A program made the translations under genes and the position numbers. A stretch of DNA of 64,000 bases from Roseiarcus sp963780825 (GTDB lineage Bacteria > Pseudomonadota > Alphaproteobacteria > Rhizobiales > Beijerinckiaceae): assembly GCA_963780825.1 (NCBI GenBank), contig CAWADL010000010.1, forward strand, positions 372,001 through 436,000, in the 5' to 3' direction. A model generated the notes under the pieces. The model saw only the letters and a program-made list of their open reading frames with translations. It was not told the DNA's origin and ran no database searches. Positions 45,781-54,949 of the stretch are shown piece after piece (position 1 is the stretch's first letter; each line of letters begins with the position of its first letter).

Positions 45781-46980
45781 GTGAAAATCGAAAAAATCGA
45801 GACGATCCGCATCGCCGAGCACCCGAATCTCCTGTGGGTGGAGGTGACCACGGACGATGGCGTCAAAGGGCTTGGCGAGACCTTCTTCGGCCCGCGGGCT
45901 GTCGAGGCCTACATCCATGAGACAGCCGCGCCGATCCTGCTCGGCCGCGATCCGCTTGCCATCGACGCCAATGCACGCGCTCTCTCCGGCTATATCGGCT
46001 TCGGCGCCGCTGGCGCGGAGGTGCGCGGCGCCTCGGCCATCGACATCGCGCTGTGGGACATCTTCGGGAAGGTCGCCAATCAACCGATCGCGCAGCTGCT
46101 CGGCGGATTTACGCGCGATAAAATACGGACATATAACACCTGCGCCGGCGCCACATATATGAAGAAGGCGGACGGGCAAAAGGTCGCCAACTACGGTCTT
46201 GAGGACGCCGCCAACCGCTACGCCGATCTGGACGCTTTCCTGAACCGGGCCGACGACCTCGCTGAAGATTTGCTGAGCGAGGGCATAACGGCGATGAAGA
46301 TCTGGCCGTTCGATATGGCCGCCGAGGCCAGCGGCGGTCAGTACATCGATGCCGCATCGCTGCGCTCCGCGCTCTCGCCGTTCGAGAAGATCCGCAGCCG
46401 CGTCGGCGATCGCATGGAGATCATGGTCGAGTTCCACTCCATGTGGCAGTTGCTGCCGGCGATCGAGATCGCGCGGGCGCTCGCGCCTTATCGCACCTTC
46501 TGGCACGAAGACCCGATCCGCATGGATTCGCTCGCCGACCTCAAGCGATACGCGGAGGCGTCGACCGCGCCGGTCTGCGCATCGGAAACGCTTTCGTCGC
46601 GGTGGCGGTTCAAGGATTTGTTGCTGACCGACGCGGCGGGCATCGTGATGCTCGATCTGTCTTGGTGCGGAGGCATATCGGAAGCGCGCAAGATCGCCTC
46701 CATGGCGGAGGCGTGGCGACTTCCGATCGCGCCGCACGATTGCACAGGTCCGGTCGTGCTGTGCGCGTCGACGCATCTGTCGCTGAATGCTCCGAACGCG
46801 CTCATTCAGGAAAGCGTCAGAGCTTACCATCGCACGTGGTATGGCGATCTTGTCACGCAATTGCCTCCTATCAAGGATGGCATGATCGGCGTGCCGCCCG
46901 GCCCAGGACTGGGGTTAGAGCTCAAGCCTGATTTGAACCAGCAATTCACCGTCACGCGCCAGGCGAGCCGCCTAGACTGA
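45781..46980 (+). CDS. Enolase-superfamily dehydratase/epimerase (mandelate racemase group) 1
   Basis: A 399-residue barrel enzyme starting with GTG (MKIEKIETIRIAEHP). Metal-binding positions appear in MVEFHSMW, WHEDPIRMD and CASETLSSRW; a candidate His base is in IAPHDCTGPV. The capping domain is at residues 1-130 (GVKGLGETFFGP). The family removes water from acid sugars or epimerises them. It lies downstream of the ROK-controlled importer, 214 bases on, so it may degrade an acid sugar from the same compound. The substrate is not predictable by eye. Confidence 0.85.
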   Translation: MKIEKIETIRIAEHPNLLWVEVTTDDGVKGLGETFFGPRAVEAYIHETAAPILLGRDPLAIDANARALSGYIGFGAAGAEVRGASAIDIALWDIFGKVANQPIAQLLGGFTRDKIRTYNTCAGATYMKKADGQKVANYGLEDAANRYADLDAFLNRADDLAEDLLSEGITAMKIWPFDMAAEASGGQYIDAASLRSALSPFEKIRSRVGDRMEIMVEFHSMWQLLPAIEIARALAPYRTFWHEDPIRMDSLADLKRYAEASTAPVCASETLSSRWRFKDLLLTDAAGIVMLDLSWCGGISEARKIASMAEAWRLPIAPHDCTGPVVLCASTHLSLNAPNALIQESVRAYHRTWYGDLVTQLPPIKDGMIGVPPGPGLGLELKPDLNQQFTVTRQASRLD

Positions 46981-47065
46981 GAGGAACCCGCAGGGCCCGA
47001 CCCAGCAGACTTCCATTGCGCGGGTACTCCGGAAGTGGCAATCTGGGCAAGGGAAATGAGAAACA

Positions 47066-47551
47066 ATGAGCGTCGCCTTTACCCGGGAGGAAAGCGCCGA
47101 AACGGCTGCGGAGCTTCAACTTCCTGATCAACTCATATCGCCGCATCCCAATTTCGTGACGGCGTCGGGATGGAAAGCGCTGGAGACCGCGATGGCGCAG
47201 GCTCGCGCGGCGTACGAAGCCTCTCAGCAGATCGAGGATGTGAATGAGCGCAGACGCGTCTCCGCGCCCGCTTCCCGAGACCTGAAGTATTTCGCCGAGC
47301 GCTTGCGAACCGCTCAGCTGGTTCCGACGCCGGCGGCGAGCGGCGTCTTGTCTTTCGGAGGCCGCGTGACATTCAAGCGCAACGACGGACCGCGCCAGAC
47401 TTTCAGGATTGTTGGCGAAGACGAAGCCGATCCGCGCCAAGGCTCTATCTCATATACCGCCCCCTTGGCCCGTTCATTGCTGGGCAAAGCGGTCGGCGAT
47501 ATCGTCGCTTTTGGCGACGATGAAATCGAGATCCTCGCCATCGAAGGATGA
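47066..47551 (+). CDS. GreA/GreB-family transcript elongation factor-like protein
   Basis: 161 residues. The N-terminal half is a helical region (SGWKALETAMAQARAAYEAS) resembling the Gre coiled coil. The C-terminal FKBP-like part has TFRIVGEDEADPRQGSISYT, APLARSLLGKAVGDIV, the typical Gre signature. Extra Gre-like factors occur in Rhizobiales. Its link to the catabolic neighbours is unclear and it probably has its own promoter. Confidence 0.8.
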   Translation: MSVAFTREESAETAAELQLPDQLISPHPNFVTASGWKALETAMAQARAAYEASQQIEDVNERRRVSAPASRDLKYFAERLRTAQLVPTPAASGVLSFGGRVTFKRNDGPRQTFRIVGEDEADPRQGSISYTAPLARSLLGKAVGDIVAFGDDEIEILAIEG

Positions 47552-47600
47552 GCGGGAACAAGCTATCAAGATCGCCCTGATACCGCTAGGAGGCGCCGCC

Positions 47601-48128
47601 GTGCCGCTTAATTCGTCTGACGCCGACCCGATGAAGCCCTATCAACTTCCTTTTCCGCCGGACGCGTTGACGGAAATCGTGGTGCCGCAGGCAATCCCGA
47701 AGGACGATCGGCTGTGGGTGCCCCAGGCCAAAGATGTCTGGTTCCGGCCGCTCTGCCTCAACCGCTCTACCGGCTACTGGATGAACCTGCTGAAGGTGCG
47801 TCGCGCAGGCGTGCTCTCGCGCCATCGGCATCCCAACGCCGTGCACGGACTCGTGCTCAAGGGCCGCTGGCGCTATCTCGAACATGATTGGATCGCCGAG
47901 GAAGGCTCCTACGTGTTTGAGCCGCCCGGTGAGACACACACGCTCGTCGTGCCCGAGGGCGTCGAGGAGATGATCACGTTCTTCCAGGTCAACGGCGTGA
48001 TGTATTATGTCGATCCCTGGGGCAAGCATCTCGGCTACGAGGACGTATTCACCAAGATCGACATGTGCCGCGAGCATTTCACCAAAGTTGGTCTCGGCGC
48101 CGACTTCGTCGAGCAGTTCATCAGGTGA
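47601..48128 (+). CDS. Cupin-domain protein (dihydroxyacetophenone-dioxygenase-like)
   Basis: A 175-residue single-domain cupin. It starts with GTG, which AGGAGG precedes by some nine bases; an ATG at 47631 is in frame. Metal residues lie in LSRHRHPNAVHG and in PPGETHTLVVP; the strand pattern LVLKGRWRYLEHDWIAEEGS is cupin-like. It resembles 2,4'-dihydroxyacetophenone dioxygenase-type cupins. It is followed five bases later by an SDR, so the two probably act in sequence. Confidence 0.78.
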   Translation: MPLNSSDADPMKPYQLPFPPDALTEIVVPQAIPKDDRLWVPQAKDVWFRPLCLNRSTGYWMNLLKVRRAGVLSRHRHPNAVHGLVLKGRWRYLEHDWIAEEGSYVFEPPGETHTLVVPEGVEEMITFFQVNGVMYYVDPWGKHLGYEDVFTKIDMCREHFTKVGLGADFVEQFIR

Positions 48129-48133
48129 CGAAT

Positions 48134-48868
48134 ATGGCGATGTGGCCGGTCAGTTGCTTCGAACGGAAGTCCGTGCTCGTGGTTGGCGGCACGTCTGGCA
48201 TCGGCGAGGGCATCGCTCGCGCCTTTGTGGAGCAGGGCGCACGCGTCCACGTTACGGGCGCGACGCAAAATGAGGCGGAGTTTGCGCGCGAACGGCTTGC
48301 AGGCGCCGAGGTTTCCGCGCTGGACGTTCGCGACGCGGAAGCCGTGCAACACATGGTTGCGAGCCTCGACGGGCTGCATCACCTGGTCTATGCCGCGGGC
48401 GTCATCCGTCGCGGCGAAGAGCACGACCCCGCCGTGTTCCAGTCTGTGTTGGACATCAACCTGAACGGGGCGATGCGGGTGGCGCACGCCGCTCGGCCGC
48501 TGCTAGCGAAACAACAGGGAACGATCCTGACGATCGCCTCCATGCTGTCGTTCTTCGGCGGCGCGCTGGTTCCCGGCTATGCCGCCTCCAAGGGAGGCAT
48601 CGCCCAGCTCACAAAGTCGCTGGCGCTGGCCTACGCGGCAGATGGAATACGCGTCAACGCGCTGGCGCCCGGTTGGATCGCCACGCCGCTGACGGAGGCT
48701 CTGCGCGCTGATCCCGAACGCTCGCGGGGCATCCTGGCGCGCACCCCGCTCGCGCGTTGGGGAACGCCGGACGATCTCGCCGGCCCCGCGCTTTTCCTGG
48801 CCTCGCCGCTGGCGGCTTTCGTCACCGGCGTCGTCTTGCCGGTCGATGGCGGCTATCTCGTAAGTTAG
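48134..48868 (+). CDS. SDR-family oxidoreductase (FabG-like) 1
   Basis: A 244-residue short-chain dehydrogenase: cofactor motif VGGTSGIGEG near residues 16-25, the YAAG strand motif in place of NNAG, catalytic Ser in ASMLSFFGG, and YAASKGG (Tyr/Lys). The tail GVVLPVDGGYLVS is typical. The first ATG at 48134 is used; one at 48140 is also in frame. It is likely cotranscribed with the cupin. Confidence 0.87.
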   Translation: MAMWPVSCFERKSVLVVGGTSGIGEGIARAFVEQGARVHVTGATQNEAEFARERLAGAEVSALDVRDAEAVQHMVASLDGLHHLVYAAGVIRRGEEHDPAVFQSVLDINLNGAMRVAHAARPLLAKQQGTILTIASMLSFFGGALVPGYAASKGGIAQLTKSLALAYAADGIRVNALAPGWIATPLTEALRADPERSRGILARTPLARWGTPDDLAGPALFLASPLAAFVTGVVLPVDGGYLVS

Positions 48869-49006
48869 AGCGCGCAACAATGTGGCCGTAGCACGGCTCC
48901 GAGTATACCATCGCGCACCGCACTGCCGAGTTGTTGCGGCTGAAAAGCCCTTGCAACCTAGCGGGCTCCAGATAGATCTAGACGCCAGCAACGACGAGGG
49001 GCCCCA

Positions 49007-49285
49007 ATGCCTGTTCTTTCCATCAACCAATCCGTCGATGTGCATTCACATCCGCCTGTCGCTCAACAGGAAAACGATGTAAATCCGAGCGACGAACACG
49101 TGCACACGTTCAACAATCTGATACCTGCGTGCGAATTCGCGGTGTCGCTCCACAAAGAAGGCCACCTCGATATCAATCTTTATACCGATTCTGGAGACGC
49201 TGTTGATATCGCTCAGGCGCAACGGATAGTTGAGGTCTGGGAGTCGGGAAAGGTGTCGCTCGAGGCCGAGGAAATCGAATATTAG
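49007..49285 (+). CDS. Small acidic hypothetical protein
   Basis: A 92-residue protein with no signal peptide or membrane span, starting MPVLSINQSVDVHSHPPV, with GAGGG seven bases or so upstream. It is rich in Asp, Glu and His (DEHVHTFNNL, HLDINLYTDSGDAVDIA) and ends EAEEIEY. I do not recognise a family. The reading frame has normal codon bias, and a repeat element follows it directly. Confidence 0.55.
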   Translation: MPVLSINQSVDVHSHPPVAQQENDVNPSDEHVHTFNNLIPACEFAVSLHKEGHLDINLYTDSGDAVDIAQAQRIVEVWESGKVSLEAEEIEY

Positions 49286-49308
49286 AGCCTTGCGCGGATG
49301 AGTAGAGT

Positions 49309-49420
49309 CGTCATTGCGAGGAGCGAAGCGACGCGGCAATCCACGGCGCCGCCGGAGCGGCTTTATCAGGCACACCTTCGATCACAAGCTGGATTGCTTC
49401 GCTTCGCTCGCAATGACGGT
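49309..49420. repeat. Palindromic HCERSEAIQ-type repeat, copy 4
   Basis: CGTCATTGCGAGGAGCGAAG at 49309 and GCTTCGCTTCGCTCGCAATG ending near 49418 are inverted arms; the left arm carries the GAGGAGCG variant. A partial extra arm (AATCGCTCGCAATGA) follows at about 49437. Confidence 0.8.
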
Positions 49421-49491
49421 GGTTCCAGTCAGGGGCAAATCGCTCGCAATGAAAAGGTCGCGGGTTAGCTGGAGCCGAGCCAAAGCCTAGC

Positions 49492-49785
49492 TCATCTGCG
49501 TCGCCAAAGCACGCCGTCGCTCCACTCGATGCGCGCGCCGCCGCTGATGATGCGGCCCGTTTTGCGAAAACATGAGACGCTGTCCGGCGGATTAAACTCG
49601 CCGACATAAACGCCGCCGAATTCATTCCAGCAGCGAGCCACGGTTCCCTGGATTTCGAGTCGCGGGTTGGCGTCCGTCTGACGACAGCCATAAGCGCATA
49701 CGTAGTCGGCGGCGGGAGGCGCCACTTGCGCGAAGCACGGCGACGCCAGGACGAAAAGCACGCCTACCAAAAAAAGGTTGCGCAT
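49492..49785 (-). CDS. Secreted Cys-containing small hypothetical protein
   Basis: 97 residues. The signal peptide MRNLFLVGVLFVLASPCFAQ has a cut after CFA. The mature part has four cysteines (VCAYGCRQT, ARCWNE, VSCFRK) that could form two disulfides, and ends EWSDGVLWRRR. The ATG at 49785 places the signal peptide at the N-terminus; a longer in-frame start at 50013 would be antisense to the DUF1194 gene. No function assigned. Confidence 0.7.
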   Translation of the reverse strand: MRNLFLVGVLFVLASPCFAQVAPPAADYVCAYGCRQTDANPRLEIQGTVARCWNEFGGVYVGEFNPPDSVSCFRKTGRIISGGARIEWSDGVLWRRR

Positions 49786-49840
49786 TCTCAAGCCAGGGCA
49801 CAGTTTCCTAGCGGGGGCCGCCACCAGCGAGGCGCCGGAT

Positions 49841-50584
49841 ATGAAGTGCACACCGTTACTGCTGATGACCATGTTTCTTTGGTGCCTGGTATCGCTATGT
49901 GCAAATGCAAGTGAGCCTGTCGATTTGCGTCTCGTGTTGGCTGCGGATGTGTCCCGCAGCATCAACGAACCGGAATTCGTTCTGCAGCGCAAGGGATATG
50001 CGGCGGCGATCACCGATCAGCGGGTTATGGAGGCGATACGTGCGGGCCGACGCGGCGCGATTCTCGTCGCCTTCGTCGAATGGGCGGGCGCGGGCGAACA
50101 GCAGACGGTGGTCGATTGGACACGCGTCGCCAGCGATGAGGATGCGCGGGCTTTCGCGGACCATTTAGCAGGCGCGCCGCGTTCATTTGTTGGACGAACG
50201 GCGATCGGCTCGGCCATCGATTATTCCTTCCACAAATTCGCGGCGAGCGGAACAGACGCCAATCGAAACGTCATCGATGTTTCCGGTGACGGAGTGAACA
50301 ATCAAGGGCTCTCCGTCGAGGGCGCCCGAGATGCCGCGGTCGAAGCCGGCGCCACCATCAACGGGCTTGCCATCTTCAACAAAACCGCGGCCGAGGAGGG
50401 CGGCTATCTGGCCGCTCACACCAATCCGCCGGGAGGCATCGACGGCTACTATCGTGAGCATGTGATCGGCGGCGAGGGCGCGTTCGTGCTGAAGATCGAA
50501 GATTTCAACAGTTTCGAGCAGGCAATGATCCGCAAGCTCATCACGGAGATCTCAATGGCGCCGCCCGTCAGCGGCAAAGGATAA
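49841..50584 (+). CDS. DUF1194 (von Willebrand A-like) secreted protein
   Basis: 247 residues with a signal peptide (MKCTPLLLMTMFLWCLVSLC, cut after ANA). The mature part starts LRLVLAADVSRSINEPEFVL, where DVSRS is a MIDAS-like metal site, and continues AILVAFVEWAGAGEQQTVVD, NVIDVSGDGVNNQG and VIGGEGAFVLKIEDF, as in the DUF1194 family common in Rhizobiales. Probably periplasmic; function unknown. It is divergent from the Cys-containing protein. Confidence 0.85.
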   Translation: MKCTPLLLMTMFLWCLVSLCANASEPVDLRLVLAADVSRSINEPEFVLQRKGYAAAITDQRVMEAIRAGRRGAILVAFVEWAGAGEQQTVVDWTRVASDEDARAFADHLAGAPRSFVGRTAIGSAIDYSFHKFAASGTDANRNVIDVSGDGVNNQGLSVEGARDAAVEAGATINGLAIFNKTAAEEGGYLAAHTNPPGGIDGYYREHVIGGEGAFVLKIEDFNSFEQAMIRKLITEISMAPPVSGKG

Positions 50585-50609
50585 ACCGTCGGCGAGCCGA
50601 ACTTAGCAG

Positions 50610-50716
50610 GCGCCTCGCGGAGCGTCGGCCTCCAGGCCGACGTCGGAGGTTGATACGTAAGCCGGCCGAGTTGCGCCCCAAGGTCGGCGTGGACGCCGAC
50701 CCTCCGGCGCGGCGCT
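50610..50716. repeat. Twin-hairpin intergenic repeat (GTCGGCCT type)
   Basis: Two tight hairpins, GTCGGCCT/AGGCCGAC (50624-50641) and GGTCGGCGT/ACGCCGACC (50682-50701), are bracketed by the complementary GGAGG and CCTCC. It lies between convergent genes and could stop transcription from both sides, though no T-run follows. Confidence 0.65.
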
Positions 50717-50730
50717 GGTTTGAATGAGGC

Positions 50731-51549
50731 CTAGGCCCCATCCAGCCCTGTCAAAGAAAGACTTACCGAGCGAAGCTTGCGCCGCGCCTCGGCATCATAA
50801 GCCTGCGCGGCGGCTCTGGCTTCGCGCAGGCCGTTGAAATAGCCTCCATTAGATCGCTGTCCCTCCGCGCCCGCGGCGAGGTTCAATATTGCCTCGGCGC
50901 CCTGTTCCACCGTGCTCGTAGGCGTCACGCCCGCCCGCCGGACCATAGTCGTGTTCATATAAGTAGCGGGATGCAAAGCGTTCACCGTAACGCCGCTGCC
51001 TGTGAGTTCCTGCGACAGATCGATTGTGAACATGATCTGTGCGAGTTTGCTCTGACAGTAGGCGCGGGCGCCGGTATAGCCACGGTTCAGCATCACATCG
51101 TCAAAATCGATGGCCTGCTGACCTGCCGATGAAACGTTGACGATCCGCGACGGCGCCGCGGCGCGTAGCAGTGGTAGCAATAGGTAGCTTAGCAAGAAGC
51201 CTGAGAGATAGTTCACGGCGAAACGCAGCTCATGCCCATCTGCGCTTATCTCCCGCGTGGCGCCCGCAGTTCCTATCCCCGCATTGTTGATCAGAATGTC
51301 CAATCGGTCAGCCCCGTGGCGCACGAGCTCAGCCAACCGGCGCACCTCAGCCAGGGAGGCGAGATCAGCGATCAGACACTCGGCGTCGCCGCCAGCGGAC
51401 CTGATCTCTTCAACCACCCGCTCGCCTCTGGCTCGGTCTCGGCCATGGATAAGCACACGTGCGCCCGCGCTCGCCAGCCGGATCGCGACCAACCGTCCCA
51501 CGCCGTCCGTGGATCCGGTGATCAGCGCGATCTTCCCGTTGACCGACAT
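50731..51549 (-). CDS. SDR-family oxidoreductase 2
   Basis: A 272-residue short-chain dehydrogenase of the retinol-dehydrogenase-like type: ITGSTDGVGRLVAIRLA (cofactor loop), DILINNAGIGT, VNVSSAGQQ (Ser), and YCQSKLAQ (Tyr/Lys). NADP preference is suggested by HGRDRARGE. It stands alone between a repeat and a CsbD-like gene. Substrate unknown. Confidence 0.87.
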   Translation of the reverse strand: MSVNGKIALITGSTDGVGRLVAIRLASAGARVLIHGRDRARGERVVEEIRSAGGDAECLIADLASLAEVRRLAELVRHGADRLDILINNAGIGTAGATREISADGHELRFAVNYLSGFLLSYLLLPLLRAAAPSRIVNVSSAGQQAIDFDDVMLNRGYTGARAYCQSKLAQIMFTIDLSQELTGSGVTVNALHPATYMNTTMVRRAGVTPTSTVEQGAEAILNLAAGAEGQRSNGGYFNGLREARAAAQAYDAEARRKLRSVSLSLTGLDGA

Positions 51550-51668
51550 CCGCGTACTCCAATATCGAAAGGGTTACGAAGGACCTCTGTATAGCGGCGC
51601 CGAGCGCGGCCAAGGCCCTTGCGTAATCTTATCGGAGTGCGGAATACAACGCGAGCGGCGAACGAGGC

Positions 51669-51986
51669 TCACATGTTGGGCGCGATTACGTCGCCGTCGA
51701 GCTCTCTTTCCGCCTGGCGCCAATGCTCATTGTCGCGCCCATGAGGCGCTCCTTCCTCCTCCCAGATCCGGTACGCGCGCTCCCTGACTAAGCCTTCGCG
51801 ATCATCGGAAGGCTGGTCCAACACTGTTTTCGCGTCCCCGACGGCTGTCTGAGCGTGCCCCTTCAATTCTTGAGCGGCGCCACGTTCTTTGAGGTCCTCT
51901 GATCCAATGGCGGAGCCAATACCCTGCTTGACCTTGCCTATCGCCACATTCGCCAGCCCGCTCGCCTTGTCTGAAGTTCCACTCAC
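51669..51986 (-). CDS. CsbD-like stress protein fused to a DUF2934 segment
   Basis: 105 residues. Residues 1-55 are CsbD-like (SGLANVAIGKVKQGIGSAIG, ELKGHAQTAVGDAK). Residues 66-98 match DUF2934 (ERAYRIWEEEGAPHGRDNEH, WRQAEREL). Each half usually occurs as its own small protein or with other partners in Rhizobiales. Both are linked with general stress regulons. No fault in the frame. Confidence 0.8.
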   Translation of the reverse strand: MSGTSDKASGLANVAIGKVKQGIGSAIGSEDLKERGAAQELKGHAQTAVGDAKTVLDQPSDDREGLVRERAYRIWEEEGAPHGRDNEHWRQAERELDGDVIAPNM

Positions 51987-52092
51987 ATAAGCCTCCTATG
52001 CTCGCCGTTGCGTGCAAGGAAAACCGACAGACACGGTGGCTCGTTCCCTGGCGATCCAATATTCCAGCTTATTTCCGCAGAGACTTGGCGAT

Positions 52093-53707
52093 TCACGCCC
52101 CGATAAATTCGGCGCATCGATCCCCGATCATCAGCGCGGGCGCGTTGGTGTTGCCGGCGTTGATGTCGGGCATGGCGGATAAATCGCAGACGCGCAGCCG
52201 CTCGACGCCCCGCACGCGCAGTCGCGCGTCGAGCACAGCGGTCGGATCATCGGCCCGCCCCATCTTGGCGGTGCCGCTCGGGTGGTAGTTGGTCTTGACG
52301 AACCTACGGCAGTGTTCCGCCAGCGCTTCGTCGCTCAGATCCGCCGGATCGGGAGCATAGATGCGTTCGATCCGATCCTTGAGCGGCCCGGTCTGAAACG
52401 CCCTTATGAAGAACCGCTGGCCGGCGATCATCGTCGCCATGTCGCGGGGGTCGGCGAGCAGCTGCGGCGAGACCAGTGGCATCACGTCGGGATCAGCCGA
52501 GGCGAGCCGCAATTCGCCGCGCGATTTCGGCTTGCACACCACAGTCGTGATCGTCGCGCCATAGGTGTCCGGTGCTAGCCGCTGCGACTTCGGGTCGACG
52601 TAGATGATGGGAACGAAGAACGCCTGAATCGTCGGCTCGGCCGCGCTGTCCCCAGGGTTGACGAAGGCGCCCGCCTCGACCCCAGCCGATAGAATGGGCC
52701 CCGATGCCAAACAACTTGAACTGCAAGCCGTTGCGCAACATCCGCCAGCCGACGCCTTGACCGAAGTAACCGTATGGCCCGTTCGTGGTCGCCACCATCG
52801 GGACTTCGGGGTGGTCGATCAGATGGGCGCCGACGCCGGGTAGATCGACCAGACAATCGATCCCGTGCTCCCTGAGATGCGCCGCCGGCCCGAGGCCCGA
52901 TAACATCAGCAGCTGCGGCGTAGCCAACGCGCCAGAAGCCACAATGACCTCGCCGTCCGCGTACACGGTTCGATCCACGCCCCCGCCGTCGCGGTAGACC
53001 ACCCCGACCGCGCGCCCGTTCTCGATCAAGATGCGCCGCGCCCGCGCGTGCAGGCGGATCATCAGGTTCGGATTGTCCTTCAGCGGTTCAAGGAAAGCGT
53101 AGGCGGCGCTCGAGCGCCGGCCGTCGCGGTTGGTGAACTGATAAAGGCCGACGCCGCGTTGCAAGGGTCCATTGAAGTCGTGACTGTGAGGTACGCCGAG
53201 CGCCTGCACCGACTGCACGAACCAGCGCGAGAGCTGGTCGACATGTCCGGGGTCGGAGACCAGCAGTGGGCCGCCCGCGCCGTGCAGATCGTCATGCAGC
53301 CGGTTGTTGTCCTCCATGCCGCGGAAATGCGGCAGCACGTCCTTCCATCCCCAACCGGGATTGTCGTTCTCGCCCCGTAACGTCTCTTCCCAGGCGTCGT
53401 AGTCGGAGGGCCGGCCGCGCATATAGACCTGTGCATTCACTGAGGAGCCGCCGCCCAGCACGTTGCCCTGTGGGATGTCGTGCCGGCGGCCTCCGAGATG
53501 CGCCTGCGGCACCGTGGTGTGGTAGCGCATATATTTGCTGCCGTGGATCATCTTGAAGATGCCCGGCGGCATATCGAGCAGCGGGTGATGGTGCGAGTGC
53601 CCGGCTTCGAGCAGCAGCACCTTCGCACCGCGCTTGACGAGCCCCGCCGCGGCCACTGAGCCCGAGGAACCGCCGCCGACGATAATATGGTCAAAACGCT
53701 CGGACAA
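52093..53707 (-). CDS. GMC-family FAD oxidoreductase, frameshifted
   Basis: Choline/alcohol dehydrogenase-like enzyme of about 538 residues. The FAD motif IIVGGGSSGSVAAAGL is at the N-terminus, with GNVLGGGSSVNAQVYMRGR (GMC signature 1), ASGALATPQLLMLSGLG (signature 2) and the catalytic-His region NYHPSGTAKMG. It ends with NTNAPALMIGDRCAEFIGA. One frame change near 52700, within a GGGGCCC run, splits it. Oxidises a primary alcohol to an aldehyde or acid. The stop region of the next gene upstream is four bases away. Confidence 0.85.
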
Positions 53708-53710
53708 AGC

Positions 53711-54799
53711 TCAACCCTTTACGCGTTCGAGGCCGGCCCAGTCGAAGGCAATTCCGTGGCCGGGTTTGTCGGGCGCCATGGCGAAACCCTCCTCGATCCG
53801 CAACGGCTCGGCGATGTAGCGGTCGAGCCCAAAACCATGCGCTTCGAGATAGCTGCGGTTCGAGCAGGCGGCGAGCAGATGCACCGTGACATCATGCGCG
53901 CCGTGGCTGGTGACCGGGAGATTGAAGGCCTCCGCGAGGTGGGCGATCTTCATGAACGGCGTGACGCCGCCGCAGTTGGTCACGTCCGGCTCAGGGTAGG
54001 TCACCGCGCCGGTGGCGATATATTGCTTGAATTCCCAGAGGCTGCGCAGGTTCTCTCCCGCCGCGATCGGCAAGCCGCCTTCGCGGACGATGCGCGCGTG
54101 TCCCTCGGGATCATCGGGGATGGTCGGCTCCTCAAGCCAGGTCAGATCGTAAGGCTGGAAGGCGCGCGCGGCGCGAATGGCGACGTCGACCGACCATTTC
54201 ATGTTGGCGTCGGCCATCAGCGGAAAACCGTCGCCGAGGAACTCGCGCAAGGCGCGCATCTTGGCGACATCCTCGGAAAGCCGGGCGCGGCCGACCTTCA
54301 TCTTGATGGCGCGATGGCCGTTCGCGAGATTACCCTTGGTTTGTTCGATGAGCTCATCGGCTGAGAGATCGAGATCGATGCCGCCGGCGTAGCATGGCAC
54401 GCGCGGGTCAAAGCCGCCGAGGTAGACCCAGAGCGGCAGACGCGCGCGTTTCGCCTTGAGGTCCCAGAGCGCGATATCGAAGGCGGAAAGCGCGAGAACC
54501 GTCGGGCCGCCGCGCCCGCCGTAGTGCAGCGCCCACCAGCCTTTGTGCCAAAGCCGCTCGATCGCGTCGGCGTCGTCGCCGGAGAAAATTTCGGGGATTT
54601 CGCGCCGTAGGATGGCGTCGATCGCCGCGCCATTGCGTCCAACCGTGTAGGTGTAGCCGACGCCCTCGGCGCCGTCCGCGTCGCGAATACGGATCGTATT
54701 CAGTTCGAACGCGTTCATTTCGCCATGTGTAGAGTCGGTCAGGACTTGCGGCAGCGGGATGCGAAAGAAGCCCGGTTCGAACGCGGTGAGTTTCGCCAT
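53711..54799 (-). CDS. Enolase-superfamily enzyme (mandelate racemase group) 2
   Basis: 362 residues with a complete mandelate-racemase-type active site: KMK in AIKMKVGRA, metal ligands in MADANMKW, WLEEPTIPDD and AAGENLRSL, and His in VTSHGAHDV. It begins MAKLTAFEPGFFRIPL. The closest kinds are L-talarate/galactarate dehydratases and mandelate racemase. It lies upstream of the GMC oxidoreductase on the same strand with a 3-base gap, which suggests one acid-sugar or polyol pathway. Confidence 0.87.
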   Translation of the reverse strand: MAKLTAFEPGFFRIPLPQVLTDSTHGEMNAFELNTIRIRDADGAEGVGYTYTVGRNGAAIDAILRREIPEIFSGDDADAIERLWHKGWWALHYGGRGGPTVLALSAFDIALWDLKAKRARLPLWVYLGGFDPRVPCYAGGIDLDLSADELIEQTKGNLANGHRAIKMKVGRARLSEDVAKMRALREFLGDGFPLMADANMKWSVDVAIRAARAFQPYDLTWLEEPTIPDDPEGHARIVREGGLPIAAGENLRSLWEFKQYIATGAVTYPEPDVTNCGGVTPFMKIAHLAEAFNLPVTSHGAHDVTVHLLAACSNRSYLEAHGFGLDRYIAEPLRIEEGFAMAPDKPGHGIAFDWAGLERVKG

Positions 54800-54949
54800 C
54801 GTTTCCTCCAGGCTGCAGCGTTTCCGGCCTTCGTAGGGGATGAGGCGCGCGTCGTCGACCCCCTCGAAACGCGCGTTTTCGGAAAGCGTTTGCCGCGACC
54901 GATGCGTCGCGCCATCATGGCGTCTTTGATATCGCAGGATTGAGCGTTC

